Below are positions 16,811 to 24,484 of a stretch of 40,915 nucleotides of DNA, piece after piece. The notes below the pieces were generated by a model. That model saw nothing but the letters and a program-made list of their open reading frames with translations. It was not told where the DNA came from and searched no databases. Source of the DNA: an uncultured Bacilli bacterium. Lineage in GTDB: Bacteria; Bacillota_I; Bacilli_A; RF39; UBA660. The stretch covers positions 1-40,915 of the forward strand of contig CANRDM010000003.1 of NCBI GenBank assembly GCA_947629365.1. Direction: 5' to 3'. The translations under genes were made by a program, and so were the position numbers. Each line of letters starts with the position of its first letter. Position 1 is the stretch's first letter.

Positions 16811-18612
16811 TTTTTCTTCTTTATAATTTTAACTATCTTTTCAAGTGTTCTATTTTTAACTAAATATTCTAAATATTTTTTATATATATTATAAAATAAT
16901 TTATTAGAAAATTCTCTTCTTAATAATGATGGTGCAATTTCGTCATATATACTAATATTTAAAGACAATTCCCATTTATTATTAATATCAAAACCTATTA
17001 ATTCAACATCATAACCCTCTTTTTGATAATTTTTATCAAAAATAAGTTTCTTTATCTTATCGTCATAATTATTTTTGTTAGAATAACTTTTTAAATCATC
17101 TATATTAATATTTTTATTAAAAGCATCATTTATATTAATTTTTTCTTTATGTTCACTATTGGCATAATGATTATGAATTCCTAAAGCACAACTTGATAAT
17201 ATTTCAATTCCTAATGCTTGATCTTTAATATCGCCTTTTTTACAATTTCCTTTTAAAAATTTACTTAAATATACTTCTCTTGAAAGTTCATTATACCCTA
17301 AAATATTTTCTTTTTCTTTGTCAGTATATAAACTACCTAAAGTTACTCGTTCAAAAGGCTTTCCACCAATTACATCAACATTTCTATATATATCTATATC
17401 AAAATGTTCTAACCCGCCTGTTTGTTCTTCTAAAGCCATATCATCTAATCTATCTTTTATTTCTTTTGATTGGTAACTATGTATTTGAATATTTAATAAA
17501 GTTCCAACTTGTATATTTATTCTTTCGTGTCTTATTCTTCCATTATTTTTATAATAGTCTTTTGATTGAATCCAACCCCGTCTTGAAAATCCATAATGCA
17601 ATAAATTAAGGTTTACATTTGTAATAGTTTCATTATAGTCATTTGTAAATTTCATTAATCCATAATAATTCTTTTCGCCATATTTTTTAAATTCAAAGTT
17701 TCGCTTATCATTATAAAATTCAGGAATAATTTGATTTTTAAATATAGTTTTATAATCTTCTATATTAAAGACATTTAACTCATCTAATGGTGTAAAACAA
17801 TTACTATAAACTTCTCCTTTAGTTATTTTTTTAGTACCACCTAGTTGCATATTTATTTTAAGAAAATCACTTAATAAGTCGATAAAATGATAACCACTAT
17901 GGAATAACTTACCATATCCATACTTATATGGATGATTTTCTTTATTAAGATCGTGAGGCATTTCCCAGTTTCCATCACAATGATAAATGTCTATATATGT
18001 AATTGGAATATTATATTTTTTAACAACATCATTAAGAAGTTTTTTTACATATTCATAGCCTTTATGATATTGTCTTTGACACATTATTTTACACATACCA
18101 CTTGAATTTTTTGATAGTTCCAATAACTCATAATATTGGTTTTTAATATCATTAATACTTTTTATACTAGTCATATTTTTATTTACGGAAATTGGTTTGT
18201 CTGATAAAACGTGAATATTATTTTTTAAAGCAAATTCGATATACATATAATGGGCTTTAGGTTCAGTTGCCACTATAATATGTGTTATTTCTAATAAATT
18301 ACATACCACTAATAAATCGTTTGATTCTTTTGAAGGCAAATGCAAATTGTCCTTTATACTATCATCAATAGTAAATAATTTAGTATGATTAAATCCCATT
18401 TCCGTTAAATATTTTTTTGTTACATCTTTCTTGGAATTTAATTCAACTACTAATGCTAAATTAATATGATGTTTTTTTAAGTAATTTAAATAAATTCTTT
18501 TTGCGTGAGGCCCAATGCCTATTAAAGCAACGGAAATAGTATCATTATTTTTAAACATTTTTTTATTTATATCTTCTTTATTGTCTAAAATATAACCAAT
18601 TGCTTTATTCAT
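16807..18612 (-). CDS. Long Gfo/Idh/MocA-family oxidoreductase
   Basis: 601 residues. The N-terminal Rossmann domain shows VALIGIGPHAKR near residue 30, and HIIVATEPKAHY and HVLSDKPIS near 113-140, matching the family nucleotide-binding and EKP-like regions. The substrate domain includes YGYGKLFHSGYHFIDLL near residue 235. Typical members have 340-400 residues, so about 200 extra C-terminal residues are unexplained. It should be an NAD(P)-dependent dehydrogenase of a sugar, inositol or related substrate, which is unknown. It has its own promoter, and 21-bp spaced direct repeats lie upstream. It is ICE cargo with the Nudix and LysR genes. Confidence 0.8.
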   Translation of the reverse strand: MNKAIGYILDNKEDINKKMFKNNDTISVALIGIGPHAKRIYLNYLKKHHINLALVVELNSKKDVTKKYLTEMGFNHTKLFTIDDSIKDNLHLPSKESNDLLVVCNLLEITHIIVATEPKAHYMYIEFALKNNIHVLSDKPISVNKNMTSIKSINDIKNQYYELLELSKNSSGMCKIMCQRQYHKGYEYVKKLLNDVVKKYNIPITYIDIYHCDGNWEMPHDLNKENHPYKYGYGKLFHSGYHFIDLLSDFLKINMQLGGTKKITKGEVYSNCFTPLDELNVFNIEDYKTIFKNQIIPEFYNDKRNFEFKKYGEKNYYGLMKFTNDYNETITNVNLNLLHYGFSRRGWIQSKDYYKNNGRIRHERINIQVGTLLNIQIHSYQSKEIKDRLDDMALEEQTGGLEHFDIDIYRNVDVIGGKPFERVTLGSLYTDKEKENILGYNELSREVYLSKFLKGNCKKGDIKDQALGIEILSSCALGIHNHYANSEHKEKININDAFNKNINIDDLKSYSNKNNYDDKIKKLIFDKNYQKEGYDVELIGFDINNKWELSLNISIYDEIAPSLLRREFSNKLFYNIYKKYLEYLVKNRTLEKIVKIIKKKN

Positions 18613-18640
18613 TGAAAAAGACCTCCCTTTTGTAGGCCTT

Positions 18641-18670
18641 ATTATATTTTAATTATTGACTTTTTGTAAA
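18641..18670 (-). promoter_or_regulatory. Promoter of the oxidoreductase gene
   Basis: Minus strand: TTTACA (18670-18665), an 18-bp spacer, TATAAT (18646-18641), then GGGAGGT before the start at 18612. Its upstream edge touches the direct repeats at 18670-18706. Confidence 0.65.
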
Positions 18671-18706
18671 TTATAAATTTTGCAACGTGTATTATCAAAT
18701 TTGCAA
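18670..18706. promoter_or_regulatory. Two direct repeats, 21-bp period, possible operator
   Basis: ATTATAAATTTTGCAA (18670-18685) and ATTATCAAATTTGCAA (18691-18706) match at 14 of 16 bases and start 21 bp apart, two helical turns. They lie just upstream of the -35 of the oxidoreductase promoter, where a LysR-type activator would bind. The LysR gene two genes away is the obvious candidate; that link is inference. Confidence 0.55.
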
Positions 18707-18712
18707 AGCCAA

Positions 18713-19255
18713 TTAATAATAATTAATTTTGTAGTATTTTAATATGTTATAATCTCGCTTTATAATAAATCTTGTATGATAAATACTTAAATCGCCATCA
18801 TATTTAGAACTTTTTAAATCTTTTTCACATTCTTTTATTTTTTTCATTGCAATATCATAATCAAGCCAAAGTAATTTAGCACCTTCATCTAATTCTTGCT
18901 TTGTGTAATTCGGGCTATGAAGTTTTTTAACAACGTGAGCGACAAATACATAAGAGGTTTGAATAAAATTATCATATGATTTTAATTCTTCGATTGTTCC
19001 TAAACTTTCATCTATTGAAATTTCATAACCAGTTTCCTCTAATGATTCTCTTATAAATGCATCAACTGGATCTTCATCTTTTTCAATTCCACCACCAACT
19101 AACTTATATTCATTTTTATTTTCTTTATACAAAATTGCAATTTTATATTCATCATTAAAAATAATTCCTCTTGCTCCGTAACGGCGTCTAGGGTTTTCAA
19201 ACTTTATTGGTTTCATTCCTAAATCTTCATCAGTTATATTTTTTAAGCATATCAT
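18713..19255 (-). CDS. Nudix hydrolase
   Basis: 180 residues. A complete Nudix box lies at about residues 53-76: G-x5-E-x7-RE then SLEETGY (GGIEKDEDPV, FIRESLEETGY), giving the metal-binding glutamates. The fold extends over residues 25-150. It would hydrolyse a nucleoside diphosphate linked to another group; the substrate cannot be read from the sequence. The start at 19255 follows AAAGGTGG. It lies between the LysR and oxidoreductase genes, suggesting all three act on one nucleotide-linked or damaged metabolite. Confidence 0.85.
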   Translation of the reverse strand: MICLKNITDEDLGMKPIKFENPRRRYGARGIIFNDEYKIAILYKENKNEYKLVGGGIEKDEDPVDAFIRESLEETGYEISIDESLGTIEELKSYDNFIQTSYVFVAHVVKKLHSPNYTKQELDEGAKLLWLDYDIAMKKIKECEKDLKSSKYDGDLSIYHTRFIIKRDYNILKYYKINYY

Positions 19256-19274
19256 TTTGTACCACCTTTACCTT

Positions 19275-19312
19275 ATTAAAAAGCCAGTTTTAATTACTAT
19301 TTAAAACCGACT
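19275..19312 (-). terminator. Terminator-like hairpin after LysR gene
   Basis: Minus-strand arms AGTCGGTTTTAA (19312-19301) and TTAAAACTGGCT (19293-19282) form a 12-bp stem with two G-U pairs, followed by a short T run. It spans the LysR stop and precedes the Nudix start by about 27 bp. It may attenuate read-through, as no separate Nudix promoter is obvious. Confidence 0.55.
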
Positions 19313-20183
19313 CTATAAACTTTTTAGTAATATTGTTGATAGTATTTTTATTATAACTTATACCTATTTCATTTTTAGGAAGTTCCTCATCTAAATTAAG
19401 TTCTTTTAAATCGTAACTATCAACTTCTTCTTTAATAAAGTAGCCAATACAATCATTTGATTTTATAAAATCAGCCATTAATTTAGAATCAGGCATTTCA
19501 CAAATTGGATTAAGTTCAAGATTTTTTGATTGTAATAAAGCATCTAACATTTGTCTTCTTCGGCTTGCTCCAGGAATAACTATATCATAATTTTTTAAAT
19601 CATTAATACTTTTTATTTTTTTACCATTTTTATTATAAAAGTCTTGGGATGATGCAAAGCAAGTTTGAAACCTTCCTAAAGCAAGAGTTTTTAAATCATA
19701 CTTTTCAGTAAAATTGATTTGTTGCATATAATCAATTAGAACATCAATCTTATGGTCTAATAAATATTTGTTAATATTACTAGCACTATCTATCGTGATT
19801 TTGATTTTTATATTAGGATATTGTTTGTGAAATATTGTAATATATTTTTCTAAAAAATTATCTGCAATATTTCTAGTAGTTCCTATATTTATACTACCAA
19901 CAAGATTAATATCATTATCGTTAATATTACTATCTATAAAACTATTAAATTCATTAAATAAACTATCTAATTGTTTAAATAGTTTTTCGCCATCAAGAGT
20001 TAATTGGAAACCTTTATTATTACTATTTATTAATTTAACTTGTAAATTTTCTTCTAATTTTTTTACACTTCTACTCAAGTTTGAAGCCGATAAATTACTT
20101 ATTTCTTCGGCTTTATTGAAACTTTTTGCATTTGCAACAATATAAAAATCATAAAGCAACGTTAAATTACCCCTTATATCCAA
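19290..20183 (-). CDS. LysR-family transcriptional regulator
   Basis: 297 residues. The first 60 form a LysR winged HTH (LYDFYIVANAKSFNKAEE, NLSRSVKKLEENL); residues about 90-295 are a periplasmic-binding-like effector domain. I chose the TTG at 20183, 8 bases after AAGGAG; a GTG at 20192 would sit on the ribosome site. It has a strong promoter upstream. It probably controls the Nudix and oxidoreductase genes downstream. The ligand is unknown. Confidence 0.85.
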   Translation of the reverse strand: MDIRGNLTLLYDFYIVANAKSFNKAEEISNLSASNLSRSVKKLEENLQVKLINSNNKGFQLTLDGEKLFKQLDSLFNEFNSFIDSNINDNDINLVGSINIGTTRNIADNFLEKYITIFHKQYPNIKIKITIDSASNINKYLLDHKIDVLIDYMQQINFTEKYDLKTLALGRFQTCFASSQDFYNKNGKKIKSINDLKNYDIVIPGASRRRQMLDALLQSKNLELNPICEMPDSKLMADFIKSNDCIGYFIKEEVDSYDLKELNLDEELPKNEIGISYNKNTINNITKKFIESVLNSN

Positions 20184-20210
20184 CAAAATCACTCCTTAAA
20201 AATTGCTTAT

Positions 20211-20239
20211 ATAATAGTATAAATTAGGTAAAATGTCAA
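20211..20239 (-). promoter_or_regulatory. Promoter of the LysR gene
   Basis: Minus strand: TTGACA (20239-20234), a 17-bp spacer, TATTAT (20216-20211), with AAGGAG about 13 bp further on. Confidence 0.7.
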
Positions 20240-20260
20240 TTTATAACTAATCTTTTTATA

Positions 20261-20707
20261 TTATTTTAAGTCTTTATTATTTGTTCTTCCTACTAAATAA
20301 TCCATAGAAACATTATAAGTTTTACAAATTGTATATATTGTTATTGAATTAATTAAAAATTTGCCGTTTTCGTATGTGCTATAAGTTGATTGAGAAAAAT
20401 TACAATCATCGGCTAATGCTTGTTGTGATAAATTTAATTTAGTTCTTAATTCTTTTAACTTTTTACCTATCATTTGCTTATTTACATTAATTTTTTCATA
20501 CTTTGTATTTTTCCTAGAAAGACCACAAACATAATCTAATGAATATCCATACAAATTACAAAATTTTATCAGTTTATTAAAAGGCATCGTATCGTGAGCA
20601 TTTTCCCAACCTGATACAGTATTCTTACTAACGCCAAAGACATATCCTAGTTCTTCTTGTGTCATTTCTAATTCTTCTCTACAATATTTTAAATTATTTC
20701 CAATCAT
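20261..20707 (-). CDS. Double XRE helix-turn-helix repressor-like protein
   Basis: 148 residues made of two XRE/Cro-CI HTH domains in tandem, about 1-60 (MTQEELGYVFGVSKNTVSGW) and 78-140 (LSQQALADDC, STYSTYENG), each ending in a similar SLDYVCG or SMDYLVG segment. There is no separate oligomerisation domain; the protein may bind two half-sites as a monomer. It is divergent from the membrane-protein, nuclease and RT operon across a 102-bp gap containing a direct repeat that overlaps that operon's -10. It is the likely repressor of the RT operon, by inference. Confidence 0.8.
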   Translation of the reverse strand: MIGNNLKYCREELEMTQEELGYVFGVSKNTVSGWENAHDTMPFNKLIKFCNLYGYSLDYVCGLSRKNTKYEKINVNKQMIGKKLKELRTKLNLSQQALADDCNFSQSTYSTYENGKFLINSITIYTICKTYNVSMDYLVGRTNNKDLK

Positions 20708-20749
20708 ACTACTATCACCAACAATAATTTTCCCATTTAAAACAAAATT

Positions 20750-20791
20750 ATTAATAAAAGTGTGGGTCTATTAGTAAATGTGTGTTATAAT
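20750..20791 (+). promoter_or_regulatory. Operator-like repeats and extended -10 of RT operon
   Basis: ATTAATAAAAGTGTG (20750-20764) and ATTAGTAAATGTGTG (20770-20784) match at 13 of 15 bases with a 20-bp period, about two helical turns. The second overlaps an extended -10, TGTTATAAT (20783-20791). No -35 is clear. This is the arrangement expected for repression by the divergent double-HTH protein. Confidence 0.6.
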
Positions 20792-20809
20792 TAGATTAGG
20801 GTGATATTA

Positions 20810-21043
20810 ATGATAACTAAAACTTTAGAAATGTTTATTTTAGAAAATTCTTTTATTATCGAAATTATTGGAATTTTATTAATTATTTTTATTTTTTTGT
20901 TATTGCTTTGGAATGAACATAACAATAATAAAAAGTTAGTAGAATTGATAAATATGTTAAATAATCAACGAAAAAGTGATAAAGACACTATTATGGAATT
21001 AGGAAAAATAATTGATGAACAAGACAAAGAATTTAATAGATGA
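20810..21043 (+). CDS. Small single-pass membrane protein
   Basis: 77 residues with one long hydrophobic helix (about residues 13-38; IIGILLIIFIFLLLLW) and a charged, coiled-coil-like cytoplasmic tail rich in Lys, Asn and Asp. The ATG at 20810 follows AGGGTGAT; a GTG at 20801 overlaps that site and is less likely. It is the first gene of the RT operon and overlaps the next by about 29 bp. Its shape resembles small membrane effectors or holin-like toxins of defence systems, but no family is recognised. Confidence 0.6.
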   Translation: MITKTLEMFILENSFIIEIIGILLIIFIFLLLLWNEHNNNKKLVELINMLNNQRKSDKDTIMELGKIIDEQDKEFNR

Positions 21044-21200
21044 TATTTTTAACGAAATAAATAATTGTAATGTTACTCAAAAAAATTTAGCAAGAAAATA
21101 TAATTTGAACGAAAGGACTATTAGAAGATATTTTAAAAAGATAAAAGATAGTAATTTGATTACTTATGATCGTATTCAAAAAAAATGGATAATCAAATAA
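21015..21200 (+). CDS. Small winged-HTH protein
   Basis: 61 residues forming one helix-turn-helix: VTQKNLARKYNLNERTIRRY with a short wing (LITYDRIQKKWII), like the HTH of DeoR or BirA-type regulators. The ATG at 21015 lies inside the previous gene (29-bp overlap, different frame), so translation depends on coupling; a TTG at 21012 is also possible. It could be a transcription co-regulator of the operon or an adaptor binding the nuclease or RT target DNA. Confidence 0.55.
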   Translation: MNKTKNLIDDIFNEINNCNVTQKNLARKYNLNERTIRRYFKKIKDSNLITYDRIQKKWIIK

Positions 21201-21243
21201 TATAATCTTTTATTAATTTAAACTAAAATAGTAATTTAAATAG

Positions 21244-21252
21244 TGGTAAAAT
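21244..21252 (+). promoter_or_regulatory. Possible internal extended -10
   Basis: TGGTAAAAT at 21244-21252 lies 25 bp before the next ATG and could give a second transcript covering the membrane protein, nuclease and RT genes. No -35 is evident. Confidence 0.35.
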
Positions 21253-21276
21253 AAAGAGGTATGGTGGATAATTGTG

Positions 21277-21675
21277 ATGGAAAATAATGATTACTCAAAA
21301 AATGAAAAATTCAGTTTGTTACTTACAAAAATTATGATTATATTTTTATCTATATGTATAATTATAATTATTGTTTTAACATATTTAAATGCTAAAATAA
21401 ATAATGGCACTTTAAGTATAGAAAGTATAAATAGTTTGAAAAACATATCTAATATACTAGGCATCATAATATTAAGTATTGCAATTATTAACGTATTTTT
21501 ATTATTTATAATTATGTTTTTAAACCCCGATGATTCTGATTATAATAAATATAAAGATTATGTGTTTGTATCAAAAAAAGATATAAAAGAATTTAGAAAC
21601 GAACATATTAGAAGAGAAAGAAATTTAAAAAAAGATATTCGGAATTTAAAAAAAATAATTAAAAATAAGAAATAG
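21277..21675 (+). CDS. Two-helix membrane protein of RT operon
   Basis: 132 residues with two strong membrane helices (about 16-38 and 60-83), then a basic cytoplasmic tail (EFRNEHIRRERN, then a Lys-rich end) likely to be a coiled coil. The ATG at 21277 is preceded by GGTGG; GTG at 21274 is an alternative. No family is recognised. It ends 34 bp before the nuclease start. Two small membrane proteins in front of a nuclease and an RT could tether the complex or act as a membrane-damaging effector. This is inference. Confidence 0.6.
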   Translation: MENNDYSKNEKFSLLLTKIMIIFLSICIIIIIVLTYLNAKINNGTLSIESINSLKNISNILGIIILSIAIINVFLLFIIMFLNPDDSDYNKYKDYVFVSKKDIKEFRNEHIRRERNLKKDIRNLKKIIKNKK

Positions 21676-21709
21676 AATTTATAAAAGGGGTGCTTTGGGA
21701 GGTATTAAA

Positions 21710-22432
21710 TTGAGAGTTGTTTCACTAAATGTAAACAGTTTGAAGTCTTGTATTGAAAAAGGACTAACAAATAATATTTTTTCTTTAAACCCTGACATTG
21801 TATGCTTTCAAGAGATTAAATGTCAAACAAATATCTTAAATATTAACAATTATTATAGTTATTGGAGTTTTTGTAACAAAAAAGGCTATTCCGGAGTTGC
21901 TATATTTACTAAAATTAAACCTCTAAAAATTATTGAGGGATTTTTAAATGATAATTTTGATGCCGAAGGAAGAATTTTATCTTTGGAATTTAAAGATTTT
22001 ATATTAATAAACGTATATGTTCCAAATTCCAAATCAAACTTGGATAGACAAAATTATAGAATGAACTGGGATGACCTTTTATATAATCATATTTCTACTT
22101 TAGAAAAATTAAAACCTTTAATTATATGTGGTGATTTTAATACTGATTTAAAAAAATTAAAAAATAACAATGAATTTATTGATAACGAATTAGATATATT
22201 TCAAAGCATTTTAACTCGTGGATATACTGATTCTTTTATTTACAAAAATGGTAATCAAAATATAGAAAAATTTTGTACTTGGTATTTAAAAAACAAAAAA
22301 GTTGGCTATCGGCTTGATTATTTTCTCATATCGAACTATTTGCGAGATAAAATAATTGAATCTACTATACTAAATAACATTAATTGTTCCGACCACTATC
22401 CTATTCTACTGGATATAGATATAAAAGGTTAA
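21710..22432 (+). CDS. ExoIII/APE-type endonuclease (EEP family)
   Basis: 240 residues spanning a full endonuclease/exonuclease/phosphatase fold. Expected active-site residues are present: Asn7 (SLNVNS), Glu35 (CFQEIK), Tyr103 (NVYVPNS), Asp142 and Asn144 (GDFNTD), Asp203 (RLDYFL), and Asp228-His229 (SDHYP). It should be an Mg-dependent AP endonuclease, 3' exonuclease or DNA nickase. I chose TTG at 21710 because GGGAGG lies 6 bases upstream and the protein then starts MRVVSLNVNS like ExoIII; an in-frame TTG at 21695 lies upstream of that site. Its stop is 2 bp before the RT start, so the two are co-translated, and it could supply the primer end for reverse transcription. It is slightly shorter than typical XthA. 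Confidence 0.88.
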   Translation: MRVVSLNVNSLKSCIEKGLTNNIFSLNPDIVCFQEIKCQTNILNINNYYSYWSFCNKKGYSGVAIFTKIKPLKIIEGFLNDNFDAEGRILSLEFKDFILINVYVPNSKSNLDRQNYRMNWDDLLYNHISTLEKLKPLIICGDFNTDLKKLKNNNEFIDNELDIFQSILTRGYTDSFIYKNGNQNIEKFCTWYLKNKKVGYRLDYFLISNYLRDKIIESTILNNINCSDHYPILLDIDIKG

Positions 22433-22434
22433 AA

Positions 22435-24480
22435 ATGAACTTTCCTGATGAGATTTTAGAAAAAATGTGGAATTCGTTTAACTGGGATAAAATCGAAAGT
22501 AATTTACTTGAAATGCAATGTCAATTAAGTAAAGCCGCTTTTAAGTATCAAAAAGATAATGTAAAAGAGTTAAGTATTAAAATAACTAATTGTTTATCTT
22601 TTAAAGCATTAGCAGTTAAAAAAGTTTCCGAAGATTTAAACTCGGCAAGTGGTATTGATAATGTTAAATGGCTAACACCGGTCGAAAAAATGAAAGCAAC
22701 ATTATCTTTAAACCCAAAAAACTATAAAGCCAAGCCATTTAAAAGATTCATTATTAAAGATTCTAAAAATGGTAAAGAAAGAAGAATAAATATTCCTACT
22801 ATTTTTGACAGGGCTATGCAAATATTATATATGTTTGCATTAGATCCAATTTCCGAGGCAACTGCTGATAGAAAATCATTTGCTTTTAGAAAAGGTAGAT
22901 CCACGTTTGATGTTCACTCACTTATTATTAATTTTTTAAATGAAAAGGACTTCCCTATGTTTGTATTAATTTGTGATGTTAAATCTTATTATGATTCAAT
23001 TTCTCACAAATGGCTTTTAAACAATATACCAATGTCAAAGCCAGTTTTAAGAGAGTTTATTGAAGCAGGTATAGTTTTTAACAATGAAGTTTTCCCTACT
23101 GATGTTGGAATATCACTCGGTTGTAATATTTCAACTATTCTTGGTAATATGACACTAGATGGACTTCAAAAGTTATTATACGATTTACAGGGAGATAAAG
23201 TTTCCGATTATTGGCAAGGATATGTAATAAGATTTGCCGACGACATTTTAGTTACTGCTAGAAGTAAAGATGATGCATTGAAATTTAAACGAGTTATTGA
23301 AGATTTTTTGAGATTAAGAGGTTTAAAATTATCGGAATCTAAAACACAAATTAAAAACGTATTTGAGGGTTTTGAATTTTTATCAAGATTTTATTTTAAA
23401 AAAGAAGATCAGGCTCATTCTATTCCATCGGAAAAATCTATAATGAAACTAGAAAATGATTTAATGGAATTAATATTAAACAATCCAAAAAGGTGGTCGC
23501 AAAAAAATCTAATTCAAACTCTAAATTCAAAACTAATCGGATGGGCAACATATCAAAAAGTGACGGAGGCAACCGATACATTTAAACACATTGATGTTGT
23601 TGTAAATGCTTTAATTTTAAGATTAATGCATCAAATGTACCCTAATAAAACAACTGCTCAATTAACTAAAAAATATTGGTTTAAAGAAAATAACAAGTTT
23701 ATTTTTTCTTTACCAACAAATAAAAGTATAAGAATTATTCAATTATCCGATATTGTATTGATTAAACCTAGTCATCTTGATACAAAACAAAATGTATATT
23801 TAGATAAAGAATACTTTGATAATAGAAATGAAATTCAAGAAATTAATAGAATAAGTGGAAAATTTAAAACTATTTGGAATAGACAAGATGGAAAATGTTA
23901 CTATTGTAATAAATCAATTAAGCCAGATCAACCCAAAAAAATTGTAATTAAAAACCCTTGTATTAAAGACACAACCATTAAAAATATGGCTTATATTCAC
24001 TCTTATTGTGCTTACGATGAACTTGTATTTATTAACTCTAATTTAGATAAAAATTCAAAAATCAATGTTGAAGAAATATTAAAAGAAATTAATGACCCAA
24101 CATTATCAAATTTTTTTAGAAAAGAAAATAAATATTCAAAACTTTATGACTACTTTACTAATTGTAATAAATATTCTTTTCAATTAAAGTTTAGCGAGAT
24201 TGAAAAAATTATTGATAATAAATTATGCAATTCCCTTTATAAATATGATAGTTATTGGCGACAATCAAAAAATGGTTCGATTGCTAGTAGTTGGCTAAAA
24301 AATGGATATAGAATTAAAAAATTATATTTGAAAGAAAAGAAAGTAACATTTATAAGAACCAAAAAAGCCACTTCAAAACTAGAAATACCGGAACAGCTAC
24401 AATCTTCTAATTTACCTAAATCTGCTAAAGCCGAATTAGAACAATTTTTCTATTATATTATAGATAAATACGGACTATAA
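22435..24480 (+). CDS. Group-II-type reverse transcriptase, non-intron, with extra C-terminal domain
   Basis: 681 residues. Residues about 10-90 match the RT N-terminal domain of group II intron proteins (MWNSFNWDKI, KALAVKKVSE, SGIDNVKW). Fingers and palm follow: FAFRKGRS (RT2), CDVKSYYDS with Asp181, GISLGCNIS where intron RTs read PQGG, and FADD at 267-270. LNSKLIGWATY (363-373) is the maturase X region. At 486-530 a CxxC (488, 491) and a later HSYC mark a degenerate HNH domain. Residues 581-642 (FSEIEKII, SYWRQS, SWLKNGY) resemble a DUF7662-like domain. AAAAGG precedes the ATG. No intron domain V or VI is seen, and the next gene is 4 bp away. Confidence 0.9.
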   Translation: MNFPDEILEKMWNSFNWDKIESNLLEMQCQLSKAAFKYQKDNVKELSIKITNCLSFKALAVKKVSEDLNSASGIDNVKWLTPVEKMKATLSLNPKNYKAKPFKRFIIKDSKNGKERRINIPTIFDRAMQILYMFALDPISEATADRKSFAFRKGRSTFDVHSLIINFLNEKDFPMFVLICDVKSYYDSISHKWLLNNIPMSKPVLREFIEAGIVFNNEVFPTDVGISLGCNISTILGNMTLDGLQKLLYDLQGDKVSDYWQGYVIRFADDILVTARSKDDALKFKRVIEDFLRLRGLKLSESKTQIKNVFEGFEFLSRFYFKKEDQAHSIPSEKSIMKLENDLMELILNNPKRWSQKNLIQTLNSKLIGWATYQKVTEATDTFKHIDVVVNALILRLMHQMYPNKTTAQLTKKYWFKENNKFIFSLPTNKSIRIIQLSDIVLIKPSHLDTKQNVYLDKEYFDNRNEIQEINRISGKFKTIWNRQDGKCYYCNKSIKPDQPKKIVIKNPCIKDTTIKNMAYIHSYCAYDELVFINSNLDKNSKINVEEILKEINDPTLSNFFRKENKYSKLYDYFTNCNKYSFQLKFSEIEKIIDNKLCNSLYKYDSYWRQSKNGSIASSWLKNGYRIKKLYLKEKKVTFIRTKKATSKLEIPEQLQSSNLPKSAKAELEQFFYYIIDKYGL

Positions 24481-24484
24481 ATTT

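Noticed and set aside
20708-21710. Retron or DGR non-coding RNA upstream of the RT
   Set aside because: The region is filled by small coding genes, and no msr/msd-like or template-repeat pair was seen. A short RNA cannot be wholly excluded.
22435-24480. Complete group II intron around the RT
   Set aside because: No domain V or VI-like sequence is visible after the RT, the convergent gene begins 4 bp past its stop, and the nuclease gene ends 2 bp before its start, leaving no space for the ribozyme.
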